A DNA stretch of 64,000 nt. Source: Bigelowiella natans CCMP2755. Its lineage: Eukaryota > Cercozoa > Chlorarachniophyceae. Positions 35,103 to 48,736 of the stretch are shown here, one piece after another (the first letter of the stretch is position 1; the number at the start of each line of letters is the position of its first letter). Below the pieces are notes generated by a model. The model was not told where the DNA came from. It was given only the letters and a program-made list of their open reading frames with translations, and searched no databases. The stretch lies in contig ADNK01001322.1 in the NCBI GenBank assembly GCA_000320545.1, positions 25,070 to 89,069 of the forward strand, given 5' to 3'. The position numbers were made by a program, and so were the translations under genes.

Positions 35103-36890
35103 ATGCAAAGGATTCTAAGCTCCGTGGTTGCCAGAGCAGGAGCGAAAAGAACAAAAATTCCATACCAGGGCGTCGCCACACCACCCTTCACCGACCACGG
35201 TGGCATGAGGTTCGAATTTTACAAGTTATCTCACACAACGTTAAAAGTAAGCGTTGTGAACGCAACTAGTTGTCTTGTTCGCCGGCTCAATTCTCAAGTT
35301 GACACGGACTCTAAGACAAAATACGACGAATATCTCCTCAAATCAGCTCAGACTATTGGGCAGGCGAGAAAGCTTAAAAGGCAACTCGTGTCGCTCTACA
35401 AAGACAACAAACAGAGGAATAGATTTGATCACATCTTTCTGACGGTCTGTGCTCGCCAGGGAGGTCTGACTGCCGCCGAGAAACAAATTAATGGGATGAG
35501 AAATGTTGGTGAAACGATCACCGCCACCACATATGGCCTTCTCTTCATGGCAGCCGAGAAATTTGTGCAGAATGAGACAAAGGAGGCCCCCAAAGCAATT
35601 TCAGTTTTACAAGAAGCATTTAAATACATGAGTGGTGCTGATATTATCCCTACAACGAAACATTTCAACCTATTCTTGAGTTGCATTCAGCACGACGATC
35701 GGGCCGACGAACTCGCTCAGAATGTGCTTGTACAGATGGAGAATCTAGACGTCCAACCAGACCGCGAAACGTTCTTAAAGCTCCTTATTTGCTGTTCGAT
35801 TAGTTGCCAAAAGGCCAAGAAAAAAGCGAAAATCCTGAATAGAGCAAAAGATTATTTCAAAATGATGGTGGAGGATTACCAATATAGTCCCTCAACCACA
35901 CACTACCGTAATAGTGACATTAACATACCATCTGCCCCACTTGTTCAATGAAATACCGTGCTGGCCTGTGTTTCATTTTTAATATACACATGTAATTACT
36001 AGAGATGTAGAAACTAAGTAGTACTTATATTGACATCGATAGTTACTTAGAAACTGACAATATGATTTCATGTTTGTTATTAAGGAGCGCTAAAGAATGT
36101 TGGCTCAAGTGCAAGAAGGATTGATGAAGTTACTGAATATCTACAAGAACGAGGACTCCTCAAGGACGATGGACATATAGAAGATATGTTTCGCCTCGAA
36201 TCACATCTTCAGCGAATTCGGCGTACTAGTCGGCCCCCCCGTTCGCGCCATCCTAACCCGAGAGACATGGAAGCAGTGAAAGATCTACTTAAGAAGTTGC
36301 CCCGGCACCTAATAGAGGATAGAGATTTAGCTGATTTAGTTAGAATTACAGCAGATATGGACCAGCCTATGGAGGCGGAAAGTTTCTTGAATAAGATGAG
36401 ACAACCTAAGTTCGCCGTGTGCAAGCTCGTATTAGGTGCTTGGCATAACAGTGATGATTTCGGACAGTGTGAGAGGTTCTTCGAATCGTTAATAGAATCC
36501 AGGTTCCACGAGATGTTGGGTGTGGAGTACTACCTCATGATGATCCATAATATGCCTAAATGGAGAGATGGCACCATGTTTGCTGCTGAGAAATATTTTG
36601 ACTTAATGGAAAAAAGTTTTGGTTCACCAAAACTAAGCTGGTTCCATGCCATCTTTCGGGCTTGTAGCCACTTCCAAGATGTGAATAGGATGAAGTATTG
36701 GTGTGAGCGTCTGACGTATCATAAAAATCTGACCCCAAATAGTACAACCTTGCAACTATTGAATTGGTCCGAAGACTTAAAGCCTTACACGGAGAGAATA
36801 AATAGCATTGTCAATCGGAAGCAAGGCACTCCTGAAAGGTTAAAAGGACTTTCAGATGACAATGGAGCCCCATTGACCTGTGGCAAATAG
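35103..36890 (+). CDS. Pentatricopeptide-repeat (PPR)-like organelle protein
   Basis: Two exons, 35103-35907 and 36085-36890, joined in phase (GTAATA donor, TTATTAAG acceptor), give 536 residues. The start MQRILSSVVARAGAKR has the Arg/Ser/Ala character of a mitochondrial presequence. The middle has helical-hairpin repeats of PPR type, for example TTYGLLFMAAEKFV, SADIIPTTKHFNLFLSCIQ-like and DVQPDRETFLKLLICC, and later MKYWCERLTYHKNLTPNSTT. The repeats are degenerate. PPR proteins bind organelle RNA and act in its processing, editing or translation. A frame upstream of the chosen start is open but repeat-derived. Confidence 0.75.
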
Positions 36891-38794
36891 TGCATAACCA
36901 TCACAGGATGTGAATGAGAAATTGAATAATAAAAGATAACGAGGATGAGACGAAAGCTAGATCGACCGACACTTTGGCATGGAGCACGCAAAGGCGTGGA
37001 GTTTCAAGCCAGGATGGGGATTCAGCGACGATGTGCATCGTGATTGTTAAATGCATTCGTTGCTTCATTTTCCATGAGAAAATCATCGCTTAGCAACATC
37101 AAAACAACGAGCAATGAGTAACTAACAATGCGCATAGCTGTCGCCAAACATCAACGTGGGCATGCGTGCAACTAGTTGATTGCCACTGCGATTGAACGTC
37201 GTTTCACTGATGGACACAGTGTCAGATTCACACCAAGCACACATCGCATCGCAGGCGCTACAGTCCATGTTGGACACACGGCATCCCATCAGATCTAGAG
37301 ATGCATGCACCACCCACATCATGCGACATCTCTAGACCTCATACTAGCATGTTGTAGTCTGTTGGTGCAATGAATCACTGAGTGCGTGCTTTGCGCAGGA
37401 CAAAATGAATGTTTGCATCGACAGTGGAATGATCGGTGCGATTGAACCTTGTTTCGACACGGAACGCACTCTCTCTCTGCACCACGCTAGCACGCCACAG
37501 TGGCCAGTCTAGCAGTGGTTCATGCCAGCAAGCTGATGTGTGTCACTCCGCGGCACCTCGCTCGCTAACTCAGCCTGTTTCGACTTCGATCGTGGTCATT
37601 GTGCTTTCTGCATTGCTCACTGCTTTGTCTCATGCATCTGATCAGGAGCAGCCTTCTCGTCAGCACAGAGTGGATGACTTGGTTCTAAAACGCACCAGCG
37701 CACACGTTTGAATCGGACGCGGCAGTGCATTTTTTTCCTGAACCACCCACTTCTCGTGTCTGTCGGGATCATCAGCCATCACTTTGATCGTTTTGCAAGG
37801 CGAAGCTGGCACTGCAGCGCCACTTGGTGGGTCATCACTCATCACCTTGGGCTGGTGGGGACAAGCGTGCAGAGAAGTTCTGTTCGACTTCATTTTTGAA
37901 CGTCTTGCAACGTTTTGGAAGTGCAGTTCTTCATCGCGTTTGCTTTGGTTGTTCAGGCTAGCAAGGCACTGATGAACGGCAATGGCGTGCACCAACCGCA
38001 CCAAACGTCACAACGGTGTGTCAGACACGCACACTGCTCCGTCCACTTGCTGTGCACCGTCCGTTCCATGCACAGTCTGTTCACAAGCTCCTAGTTGCGC
38101 TGAAGCAAGATGTCGGGAAAACCCCTCTGCACCACGTGGCAGGTGGGTCGCAGGTTTCACTTCAATCACTGCGTCGATCGTTCAGAGTCTCTCTGTCTCT
38201 CTGTTGCCCCACCCCCCCCCCCCCCCCCCCATCTTTTCAGACGCACGTGGCACAGGCACACGGGTCTTCCGAGTTGAAGACGCGTTCGCTGTCCAACAAA
38301 GCGTGTCTAGCCAAACTTGCTGTGCTCTGGTGGTGGGCGCACTCATTTCGTGTCGTCAACCTGTTCGACCCTGGAGCATCGTCGAGGAATCTGCCGGGTT
38401 GCAGAGCGGAGTTTTTGCACGTTTAGCATGTTCGTTAGTTGGTCAAGGAACAGTCGAATGCTTGACTGACCAGCTACAACTACTTTCACAAAGTGCAAAT
38501 TTAGTTTAGATATGCACGGATATTTTCAATCTCAGAATCAACGGAAAAGATCTAAAAATAATTGCCAGGATATCCACAACCGAGTGCCACCCTGGACCTC
38601 TCCCGTGGCGATGAGGTATCAACCACCCCCTCTTCCTCCTCCCAATTTCCTTTAACGCATCGGTGCATCTATCAGACGACACAGAAATTATGTAAGACGC
38701 ACAAAGAAGGGAAGCGTCCTAAAGGTCCATTGTATACTCAAACTGGTGAAGAAGATCTGAATGGTTTGTTCTTGTTCAACGTGACACCCCGCAG
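36891..38794. other. GC-rich intergenic block
   Basis: Mixed spacer before DIS3, GC-rich from about 37100 to 38500. It has one copy of the dispersed repeat (37893-37975) and a homopolymer run of 17-18 C at about 38213-38230. The first exon of DIS3 must lie somewhere in its right part but is not resolved. Confidence 0.5.
37893..37975 (+). repeat. Dispersed repeat copy 5
   Basis: Carries CGTCTTGCAACGTTTTGGAA then GTGCAGTTCTTCATCG, close to copies 3 and 4 of the family at 29-31 kb. Confidence 0.7.
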
Positions 38795-39128
38795 GTGGTT
38801 GCAGAGCACTATCTACGCACCGACATATGGTGTGGCTCGGCCCTGTGCACGGTATCGAAAAAATCTTTATTTCCCCTTTACCAACCCCCATCATATTCTG
38901 GATGATAATTGGTCCTTGTGTTCTTGCAGGAATGCAACTCGGACACTGCCATCCTGGATGGAAGCGAGCTGGGAGTCCCCGAATACTTTATTCTCGATAC
39001 GAACGTTTGTCTTCATCAGATTGACGTTATCGAGGATGAAACATTTGGAAAAAATATTATTCTCACGCAGGTAAGTCTTCTTCCTCTTTACATTACCTGC
39101 TACTGCCATTGTCAGGGCACACACACAA

Positions 39129-39161
<33 letters not shown>

Positions 39162-42006
39162 CCACACGCTGTGGTTATAATGGAGGTGATGATGATCGTG
39201 TCATTACTCAACCAATAGACCGTGCTGGAGGAGACGCGACATCGTAGTATTAACGTTTATAACAGGTTAGACAACAACCACAGTGGTTGCAACTTGTGAC
39301 CTAATGATAAAGTTGCTTGCACAATGACGTGCCACGCTCTTCGTCTAATCATCGTTTCTTTTCTGAATTATTAGGCTATATGAAATCATCAACAACCAAC
39401 GTCAAAGAAAGTTCTACGTCTTTTCAAATGAGGTTTCTTATTTCGTTTCCAACCGGTTTCGAATATGCAACATTAACCGTTCTTCATCCCATCAGCACCA
39501 TATGTCCACCTATGTGGAGAGAGACAGGAAAGAGTCACCAAATGATCGCAACGACCGGGCCATTCGTGTAAGCTACAACTAGTATATGAGACCGTTGCAA
39601 GGAATGGCAGAGGGAGATAATTTTATGCATTTGCGTCAAGATGGTCATCATGAATAGCTGGATTATGCGTTGTTCTTCGTTAAAGTGCTCATCTTCTTCT
39701 TGATGTGCTTAGGTGGCAGCAAGATGGTACGATACCCATCTGGAAAAGGCCGCAAAGATTACCTTGATTACCGATGATAGGGATAATCGGTACTACTAGT
39801 AGTAGTAGTACTAAGAGTAGTAAGAGTAGTAGTTGTAGTAGGCTTTTAAGAACTTGCAATTTGGCAGTAAAGAAAGATACCCATCAAAGCACAATGCAAG
39901 GAATTCTCATTAATACATTTTGTAACTCTTAATCGTCATTATATTGACAAATGACAACAGCGAGAAGGCAGAGAAAGATGGACTGAGTTCCATGTCCACA
40001 AAAGACTATGTACGTATATACAAGAGACACCAATCATTCCTTGCGCCCCATAGCAATTGATAACATACGCGTGTGTGTGTCTACTTACAAATAAAATGAT
40101 GCTGTATAAACGAAATACAGAAAGAACACAACATGCTGCTGCTTCCATGCATATCTTCCTATATTATTAATGTATATTATAGGAGTATGGTTGTTATTAT
40201 TGTTGGGAATCAGTAATAGTAAGAGGTTGGAGAAGGACGGTTATACATTCACACTACTATAGCCACCATCGTCGTACTCTTCCATTGGACAATTCCTACC
40301 TTCTTGCCTCCTCCCGTTGTCATCACCATCAATCAATCATCCTTCTCATCTATCACTAGATATTGAACCGAATCCCTGTTGGGGAACCCCAAGATCGACT
40401 CTTAGATCTCCTCGCATCTCCCGGTGAGAAGAAGAAGAAAAGGAGAGAAGGGAAAAGAAGAAATATAAAATGTGCCTCATATGGAAGAGAGAACGAGGGT
40501 GAGATAGTAGTGGAGGTGGTGGTGGTGGTGGTGATGATGATGAGGAGGAGGGAGGAGGAGGGGACAGTAAATCACGACAAGGGGCAGCGCTCATAAATAC
40601 GTAACTAGAGAAGAGACATGGCTATGCTGATCCCGCATCTCTCCTCCTCCTCCTCCTACTTCGCTCTTCCTCTCTTCTCTCTTGATGGTGTAGGGGATGG
40701 GGTGGAGGCGGGTAATCAAAGTGGTGGTGGTGTGGGTCTCGATGGAAGGGGAGGGCTGCAGATCGGTGCTGGAACGCGAAAGAAGAGGTCGGGTGAGTGG
40801 CTCTACAAGGAGCACATCCCTCTCTCAAAGGCAAAGGTGATGTTGTATTGTAATGTCTTTATTGTTTCTCCCCCTTCGCCCCTCTTGCTTATTCTTCCCG
40901 TTGTTGCTCCCGAATCGTACTCACTGCTCCTGGTTACCTCTCTTTTATTCTTATTATTCCTATTCTTCTTATTCTTCTTCTTCTTCTTCTTCTTCTTCTT
41001 CTTCTTCTTCCATCCATCATGATCACCACCTTCCAGCAAGAGATCGCACTTGGCAAATTGTACCAGGGTGTTTTCAAGGTAAACAGGAACTACTGGAAGG
41101 AGGTCAGTCAAAACAACACTGCCTGCTCTTAATACTATAAGTAGGACAAGTAAAAGAGTAGAAGATAAGGAGGTGGAGGGGGAGGGGGTGGGGTAGGGAT
41201 ACACTCTTATGTGTGTGATTCGGTCAATGCATTGCATTTTCTTATTGGTAATTTGAAAGGCCTCTGTGAGGGCTCAAGGTGGAAAATTGGCCAAACCAGT
41301 GCTGATATGCGGGTTGGAGGACATGAATCGAGCTATTGACGGCGATGTGGTCGCCATTGCGCTTAATGGGAGGGACAAATGGGATAAAGCACGTCAGGTG
41401 TTGTTATTCCTTACACATATATTACATAAACATGTGTGTATTATTGATTGATAGCGGCCTTGAGTTAACCGGAGTATGGATTTCTCTCACCGTGAATAGC
41501 GATATGAATAGCGATGATTCTTCTTCTCCTTCTCTCTTCCTCATTCGTCATATATTGCCTGCTTGATGATTGCAGGTTCTACTTCCAACGGGGGGGTTGG
41601 GTGCTGAGGAGATCGATGAAACAGAAGCTGCACGGGTGGTTGGTGATGGAGGACAACAGACGACGCAATCAAAGCACAAAGAGATGGAAGTGGATGATGA
41701 TGATGAAAAACAGCAAACGACAGTTGTCCAGGCGACAGGGCGTGTTGTGGCAATTCTTCGGTCGGTAGTGGCAGCATAGCACACAGACGACGACACTATG
41801 ATGATAATGTGATAATATGATGGTAAGGGGGAGCACTACAACAAGGGTTTGGCGACTGCAATGCTTTGTAAACATGTGCCAGCAGCAGCAGCAGCAGCAG
41901 CAGGTGTTTCGACTAGGATCGATCAATACTGCTGCTACAACAATCATCATCTAGGCTGCCATCTCTCTCTTCTTTGTGTGTATTTTTAACTGTGTGGTGA
42001 TGGAAT

Positions 42007-42040
<34 letters not shown>

Positions 42041-43841
42041 CTAATCTGTCGTCAGACGGAATACACGGGCGTACTGTGGGTCCATCGAGCTCAACGACCG
42101 AAGCAAGGGCATGACTCAAGGAAAGATTAACTTTATCAGGTGCTTGTAGTAGTAAACATCGTTGTTTCCTTCGAGAATGGTTGTCATGGCAGTGTGAAGT
42201 AGATGAATTCATATTCATTTCAAATAATAGAGGATGGATGGGGACAACGTTATGCATGGCGAGTGATTGTTAATGTGGTGTTAGTGTGGACCGACGTATT
42301 CCAAAGATTCAGATCTTCTCACGCCAAATCCAGTCTATTTTAGACAAACGGTAGTAGCAGTAGAAGTAGTATGGTGATGATGATGATAACGACAGTAGCA
42401 ATGATAAACACACTTGTTGTGCTCTAACTCATTACCTAAGACGATTCCGATGATGCATGTACTCTTTCATTTTTGTTAAATTGACAGTGTGTGTATGTGT
42501 GTGTGTGTGGCATTGTGTGTGGCATTGGTAGAATCGTGGTGCAGTTTGATGGATGGCCAAGGAATTCAAGGCGACCGCATGGCCATTATGTTCGAACACT
42601 GGGCAAGATCGGTGCTAGTTTTAGGCGGCCAATAACCTGCTGCTACATCTGCAAACAAAAGACAACAACAACAACAACAACACTAATGACTACTATTAGT
42701 GATACTCACTGATACTCTCCCTCTGCCACCCCTCCCCCCCCCCCTCTAAGGCGACCTCGACACAGAGACGAATGTGGTACTCTTGGAGCATGACATACCG
42801 ACACAAGCTTGGTATTATAATGATGATGATGATGATGATCATGATCATGATCATGATATTATTGTCGCTGTGATGACGACAACGAAGATAGTGTGATATT
42901 AAGGATGGTGATGATGATGAGGAGGAGGAGGAGGAGGGGAGGATGAGGATGAGGATGAGGATGAGGATGAGGGTTGAACGACAGATCTCCTGCTGTTCTT
43001 AAGCGCCTTGTACGACAGGTCTCCCGCTGTCCTCAAGTGCCTCCCACCTGAGGACTGGTGCATAACCAACCAAGAAGCCGAGAAGAGACGCGATCTGCGC
43101 AATGAACCCGAAATCTGTACGTCTAAAACGATGAAAGGAAGCACCATCAACAACGCTCATATTTGTTATTAGAGAGAGTAATTAATGTACCAGGATTCTC
43201 TAGAGAAGTTTCATCCCCACCATCATTATTATCACCATTATTATCTGCTTGACAGCAACCCCCCACACAGACGACCGATCCATTATAAAACATAGTACTC
43301 ATCGTATGATTCACGCGGTGTATGTATGTGCCATCCTACTGCTCTCTTTGATGTTAGTATATACTACATTCATGGTGCATATGCTACTACTGCTTCCATA
43401 ACGAAGTACCAACACTACTTCGCATCCTACTTGAGCGTTGTATGGTCCATTTTCTGCGACTTAAACTACTACTACTACTCCTACTACTACTACTACTACT
43501 ACTGTGGTGCTGATGAAGCAGGCATTGTATCTGTGGACCCACCTGGGTGTACGGATATTGACGACGCTCTTCACTGCCGAAGATTGCCGAACGGCAACTA
43601 CGAATGCGGTTGCGTCTTTCAGCTAATAATATCATCATTTTATCATTATTCGTTGCGAATCCGCCAAATACTGCCACCGCACCTTTCTCTACAAAGAGAG
43701 CTATTACAGCTGCTAATACACTTTATTCCTATCTCTGACACATACAAGGGGTCCATATTGCGGATGTTACTCACTACGTTCGTGAGGGTTCTGCGCTTGA
43801 TCTAGAAGCTCTAAACAGGGCAACCTCTGTGTACGTATTTC

Positions 43842-43876
<35 letters not shown>

Positions 43877-43908
43877 AAGGATGATGCTGCGATTATTCGC
43901 GTAGTGAT

Positions 43909-43972
<64 letters not shown>

Positions 43973-44429
43973 CTATACCGCATGATTCTATCAGATGACA
44001 ATACTTTTCATACATGATGTGATTTGATAATACTCCGTGGACATCATCGTGTGTTAAATATGATGATCATCATCATCATCCCTCTATTCAGATATCTCGT
44101 GCAGCGCCGTATTGATATGATACCGTCAATGTTGTCTACTGATCTGTGCTCTCTCAAAGAAAAGGTACTACTACTAGTTGTAGTTGCAGTAGTAGTAATA
44201 GGATATGATTCTCGTTCAAGAGTCATGTGCACTATTCATCATCATCATCATTATCATTATCATTATCATCATCGTTACATCGTAACATCGTTGTAATCAT
44301 CATACACACCGCCACCAGGTTGATAGGCTCGCATTCTCCGTGATATGGGAAATTAACCCAACGAATGAAATAGTCCGCACGTGGTTTGGCAAAACAGTCA
44401 TTCACTCGAAACAGGTGCTCCTACTAGCA

Positions 44430-44463
<34 letters not shown>

Positions 44464-45675
44464 TTACTATTACTACTACCCACTGCCAGTCTCTTGCTGT
44501 TCTTTAGCCATCATCATCTACGTTCATATTATTATCGTCGCCATTCTTCACAGGCCTTAGCATATGGAGACGCACAGAAAATACTGGACGATGATACCGC
44601 CAAAGGCCCTGTGGCGTTTGCACTGAAGAACCTCAACCGAATTGCTAAAGTTCTGCGGGTGGTCTCATCATCATCATCATCATCGTCGTCGTCGTCATCG
44701 TCGTCATTTCTCCCCCTCCCCCCCCCTTCCTTCTCCTCCTCCCTTCCAGCCTTTTCCGTATTGGAATTATCCTATGTTGACCATTCTCTACAATCGTGTC
44801 TTTGTTATTACTACTACTACTACTACTACTACTACTATTGTATCATGTCTCTTCTATCTTAGGCAAGGAGGCGTGAGAACGGTGCCTTAACGCTAGCGTC
44901 TCCCCAAATCAGATTCGTCCTTGACAGTGAAAGTCAAAAGCCGCAGGATGCCGAGATGTATGTAGTCATTTAGCATCATCGTCGTCATCATCATCATCAT
45001 CACCATCATCATCACCATCCTCTTTTCTTATCTTCAGTAATACTAGCTACTTACGTACGCTGTTGTACTCTTTTTCTCTCTCCTTGTTCTCCTTTTGTCC
45101 TCCTCCTCCTCCTCCTGCTCCTGTTCTCCTTCCTATTTCTGCTTGGTTATTTTTCTTGTACTCTAATACTACGACAGGTATCAGCTCAAAGAGGCCAATG
45201 GAATGGTGGAGGAGTTCATGCTTCTAGCGAATATCTCGGTCAGTTATCGCCTCGCCAACAGCAGCAGCTTTGGTTGTTGTGGCGACTAATCTGCCTAAAC
45301 ACACACACACACAAACACACACACACAATGACACATACATCGACTATTTCTTTGGATAAATACAGTATATTCAACCGAGTTATGAATCAATTATGTTCTA
45401 CGGATTAGGTGGCCAAGCGCATCCTCCGCTCTTTCCCTTCCTTCGCCATCTTGCGGCGGCACCCGAAACCCTCAGAGACACAATTCGATATGCTTGTCAG
45501 AGCTGCAGCTGTCAAAGGCCTCAAAATCGATGCGCGGTCCAACAAAGCACTGGGCGAGTCTCTTGATCGATGCGTGATCAAAGGATTTCCATACTTTAAC
45601 ACGCTGATTCGTGTGTTGGCTACACGCTGCATGACACAGGCTGTGTACTTCTCCTCTGGATCTGTGGAAGAGCAA

Positions 45676-45717
<42 letters not shown>

Positions 45718-45810
45718 GGTGTCATGGGAAAGAAGCAGCAGAAGTACGATGTAATGCCGTGATTTAGGACTGTTGTTTCACTCAATGATTACTACGGAAC
45801 TGCTGCTACA

Positions 45811-45850
<40 letters not shown>

Positions 45851-45864
45851 CGGATGTAATGAAA

Positions 45865-45900
<36 letters not shown>

Positions 45901-46109
45901 GATAGATACCAGCACTACGGCCTAGCAACCCCTATCTACACGCATTTCACGTCACCCATTCGAAGGTACACTACTACTACTACTACTACTACTGCTGCTA
46001 CTACTACTACCACTGCTACATCTAGCAGTAGAGACTACCTACTATATATACATATTCTTATTTATATCAATTTAACCACTTCGCAAACACGTACGATGAC
46101 AATCGATTA

Positions 46110-46148
<39 letters not shown>

Positions 46149-46712
46149 GACTCACTCACGTGATGTGATCATCATATTTATTGTTATCATTACTCCTCAC
46201 ATCCTCCTTCCTTTCTTCTAAAGATATTCGGATATTCTAGTCCACCGACTACTGGTACTTACACTTACAACGATGCCAACGACGACGATGATGGTGATGA
46301 TGGTGATGATGGTGATGATGGTAATGATACATCTCTTTGGCATGGATAGAACCTTTGGTACGGAGAATGGCATCCATCATATTATAATTTGCAAAGTGCA
46401 TGCTGTACACATATTGCGTCTCTTATTTGCAGGCCGCAGCGCTCCGCATAGACCCTGTTCCAACAGCGCTCGAGAACGAAGAGAAGTCAAGATCCATGTG
46501 TGAGCATATGAACCATCGTAATCGAATGGCACAGCAGGTAATACCACTACTACTACTACTACGATGATGATAATAATGATGATGATGAGGATGATGATGA
46601 TTATGGCGATAGCTTGCAAGCAAGTTCTCCTGACTGTGTTACAGAATCAGTAGAAGCATGAGTGTTGATGCTAACTCCTTCTTATTTGAAGACATACGCT
46701 ATCACCCGTTGT

Positions 46713-46754
<42 letters not shown>

Positions 46755-47792
46755 TCTCTCTAATTTTATCTATCTACCATGTATGATTACATGCACGTGG
46801 TTGTTTAGGTTGGACGCTCGAGTTCCGCACTATACACCCTCCTCTATTTCCGAGATCGGTAGTACGGACACAGCAACCTCAACAACGACATAATGAACGC
46901 TATCATCATCATCATCATCATCATCGTCGTCGTGGTTAAAACCATCTTCGTTTTTATTGAAAACAAAATAACGAGAGAAATTAAGGGACGGTGGGGAAAC
47001 AAACATGCACACAACGCGTGTAAGCGATGTAAAAACCACCTTGTTCCTTCGGTTTTCGTTGTCCTCTAAGCCGTTGCTGCGTCTTAATCCTTTATCAGCT
47101 CAACTGATATTCTATGTTCTTTGTATTGTTTCTGCTGTCAAATGATACTACTACTGTGACGACGATAACACGATGTCCAATAATTGACCAACCAATGAAT
47201 GGATCACTCGCCCTTCATCGAAGTGACGTCATCGAAGAGGGCATTGTGCTGTCGGTTCGCAAAATGGAATCCGCGTCTTTCTGCTAAGTTTGGAATTGAA
47301 GGTTCTATCGCAGTAGTACGCGGGGGGGGTGGCGAGGCTGAGGCAGCAGTGGCGGGTGGACCCATTACCGAAGACAGTGATGACAACGGCGGTTGGAAAT
47401 TTGACCCTGAGAACTTAGTTCTTGCGCACAACCAAAGCCAAACACGTTATCAAATTTTCGATCGGCTCAAGATCCGTGTGTACGTGAAATCCTCAGAGAT
47501 GCGTAGAGAGTGGTTGGAGATGGAAATTCCTGAATCGGAGGCTAAGACGACGACGACGACAATACAACAGCAGCAAAAGCATAAGAAGAATAAGGAGGAG
47601 GAGAACAAAAACCTACGGAAAAGAGGCCATCAGTTGGGAGGCGACATGGATCTGGATGATGATGCTGGTGATGATATACCTGCTGCTGTGCCGAAGGGAA
47701 GAGTAGCAAAGAGGCACAAGAAAATGATGAGAGAGGGGGGAGGTTCTGGAAAAGCGAAAGGCAAGAGAAAGAGAAATCGCAAAAAGTCATAA
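38795..47792 (+). CDS. DIS3: DIS3/RRP44 exosome nuclease
   Basis: Catalytic subunit of the RNA exosome, with an endonuclease PIN domain and an exonuclease RNB domain. More than 20 short exons are spread over 9 kb. The first recognisable exon (38795) reads [14 protein letters not shown]. The PIN domain has [13 protein letters not shown] (exon 38930-39070) and [10 protein letters not shown]. Cold-shock-type regions include [13 protein letters not shown] and [13 protein letters not shown]. The RNB active site [16 protein letters not shown] is intact (about 43530-43585), followed by [44 protein letters not shown] and [16 protein letters not shown]. The last exon begins at 47224 and ends in a long Lys/Arg-rich tail. 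Within it the conserved frame breaks at a TAA (47285-47287) and resumes one base on. The N-terminal exon was not found. Confidence 0.9.
40969..41010. repeat. (TTC)n microsatellite in DIS3 intron
   Basis: About 14 TTC units after a TTATTC-rich lead. Confidence 0.95.
42009..42041. repeat. (ATC)n microsatellite in DIS3 intron
   Basis: Eleven CAT/ATC units. Confidence 0.95.
43840..43972. repeat. (GAT)n then (GA)n microsatellites in DIS3 intron
   Basis: A GAT run (about 43842-43876) is followed by a TG run and then a GA run (about 43923-43972) in one intron. Confidence 0.95.
45676..45716. repeat. (TAG)n microsatellite at an exon edge in DIS3
   Basis: About 13 TAG units begin immediately after the conserved exon ending SSGSVEEQE. 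The donor must lie at or just before the repeat. Confidence 0.9.
45812..45897. repeat. Two (TA)n runs in DIS3 intron
   Basis: TA runs at about 45813-45846 and 45867-45896, separated by 20 bp. Confidence 0.95.
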
Positions 47793-48736
47793 TCTCAAGT
47801 TTAAAAGCTGCATCACACAATCCATAGTGTATGACGGTTTCCATCGCCACAACACATGAGAAAAGCGTGGTAGACGATGCACGATGTAAATTGCCTCACT
47901 ACTTATGACAATTACTGCAGTTGTGCGTTGATATGTGGACGTAGCATACACACGCCTATGTATCGTGTTTCATACGCGATCTGCGCTTATGTATGCATTC
48001 AATTATTCATACAATGATGTATAGAGATGAATTCGCTATGGCGCAATCAACAGCAAGCTAAGGGCAACAATAAGAGCATTGCATTCTACCTGCGATGCGT
48101 CTCAAGTATGCCCCAGCCAGCCAAGCTTCTAGTATTTACATGGCTCGCAAAATAACGGCGTCTACGCTCATCTAGCTAGGCGCGGTGCGCGGACCACGCA
48201 GCTAGCTTGCGTATTATTGTGCAGTGGCAAATGCGGTACAGTAATATGTAGTGCACAATAATATAGTTAGCATGGGCGCTGATATCTAGGACTATTAGCA
48301 GTTGCTATTGCACACTGCATGCAGGGAAAGTAGTCGACAAACGCCAGAGTTAGCTATATATAGCAGCAGCACACACAGCCTATCATGCCATGTGGCATAG
48401 CGCAGCAATAATATATGTTATTACTGTGTCTATAATAGCAAATTAACGGACAAAATGATAGGTTAAGCTTCACAAACGACATGTGTGGCACAGTTGCAGA
48501 TCTGATTTTTTATTTCACTTGTTAAGTTTGTTAACATTATAAAATACGCATGCAGAGCTGCTGTCAGTCATTGAATGAAATACCCAGCAATCTAGTGCTA
48601 AATACTGATACGTTCCGTTAGAAAAATACTGCCATTACTTGCATGGTGAGTAGTGAAGGAGGTGCATATTTACATTAGTCTTCCACAGATCATCATTGTC
48701 ATCACGCTAACTACGAGAGGGTGATGTTTTATCTCA
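47793..48736. other. Intergenic palindrome-rich spacer
   Basis: Convergent spacer between DIS3 and the large PPR gene. From about 47940 to 48450 it is rich in GCATGC, AGCTAGCT, TATGCATA and GCGCGG words. No gene seen. Confidence 0.65.

Noticed and set aside
37982-38509. 175-codon plus-strand frame before DIS3
   Set aside because: Contains a Pro run made by the C homopolymer and joins no DIS3 exon in phase. No similarity seen.
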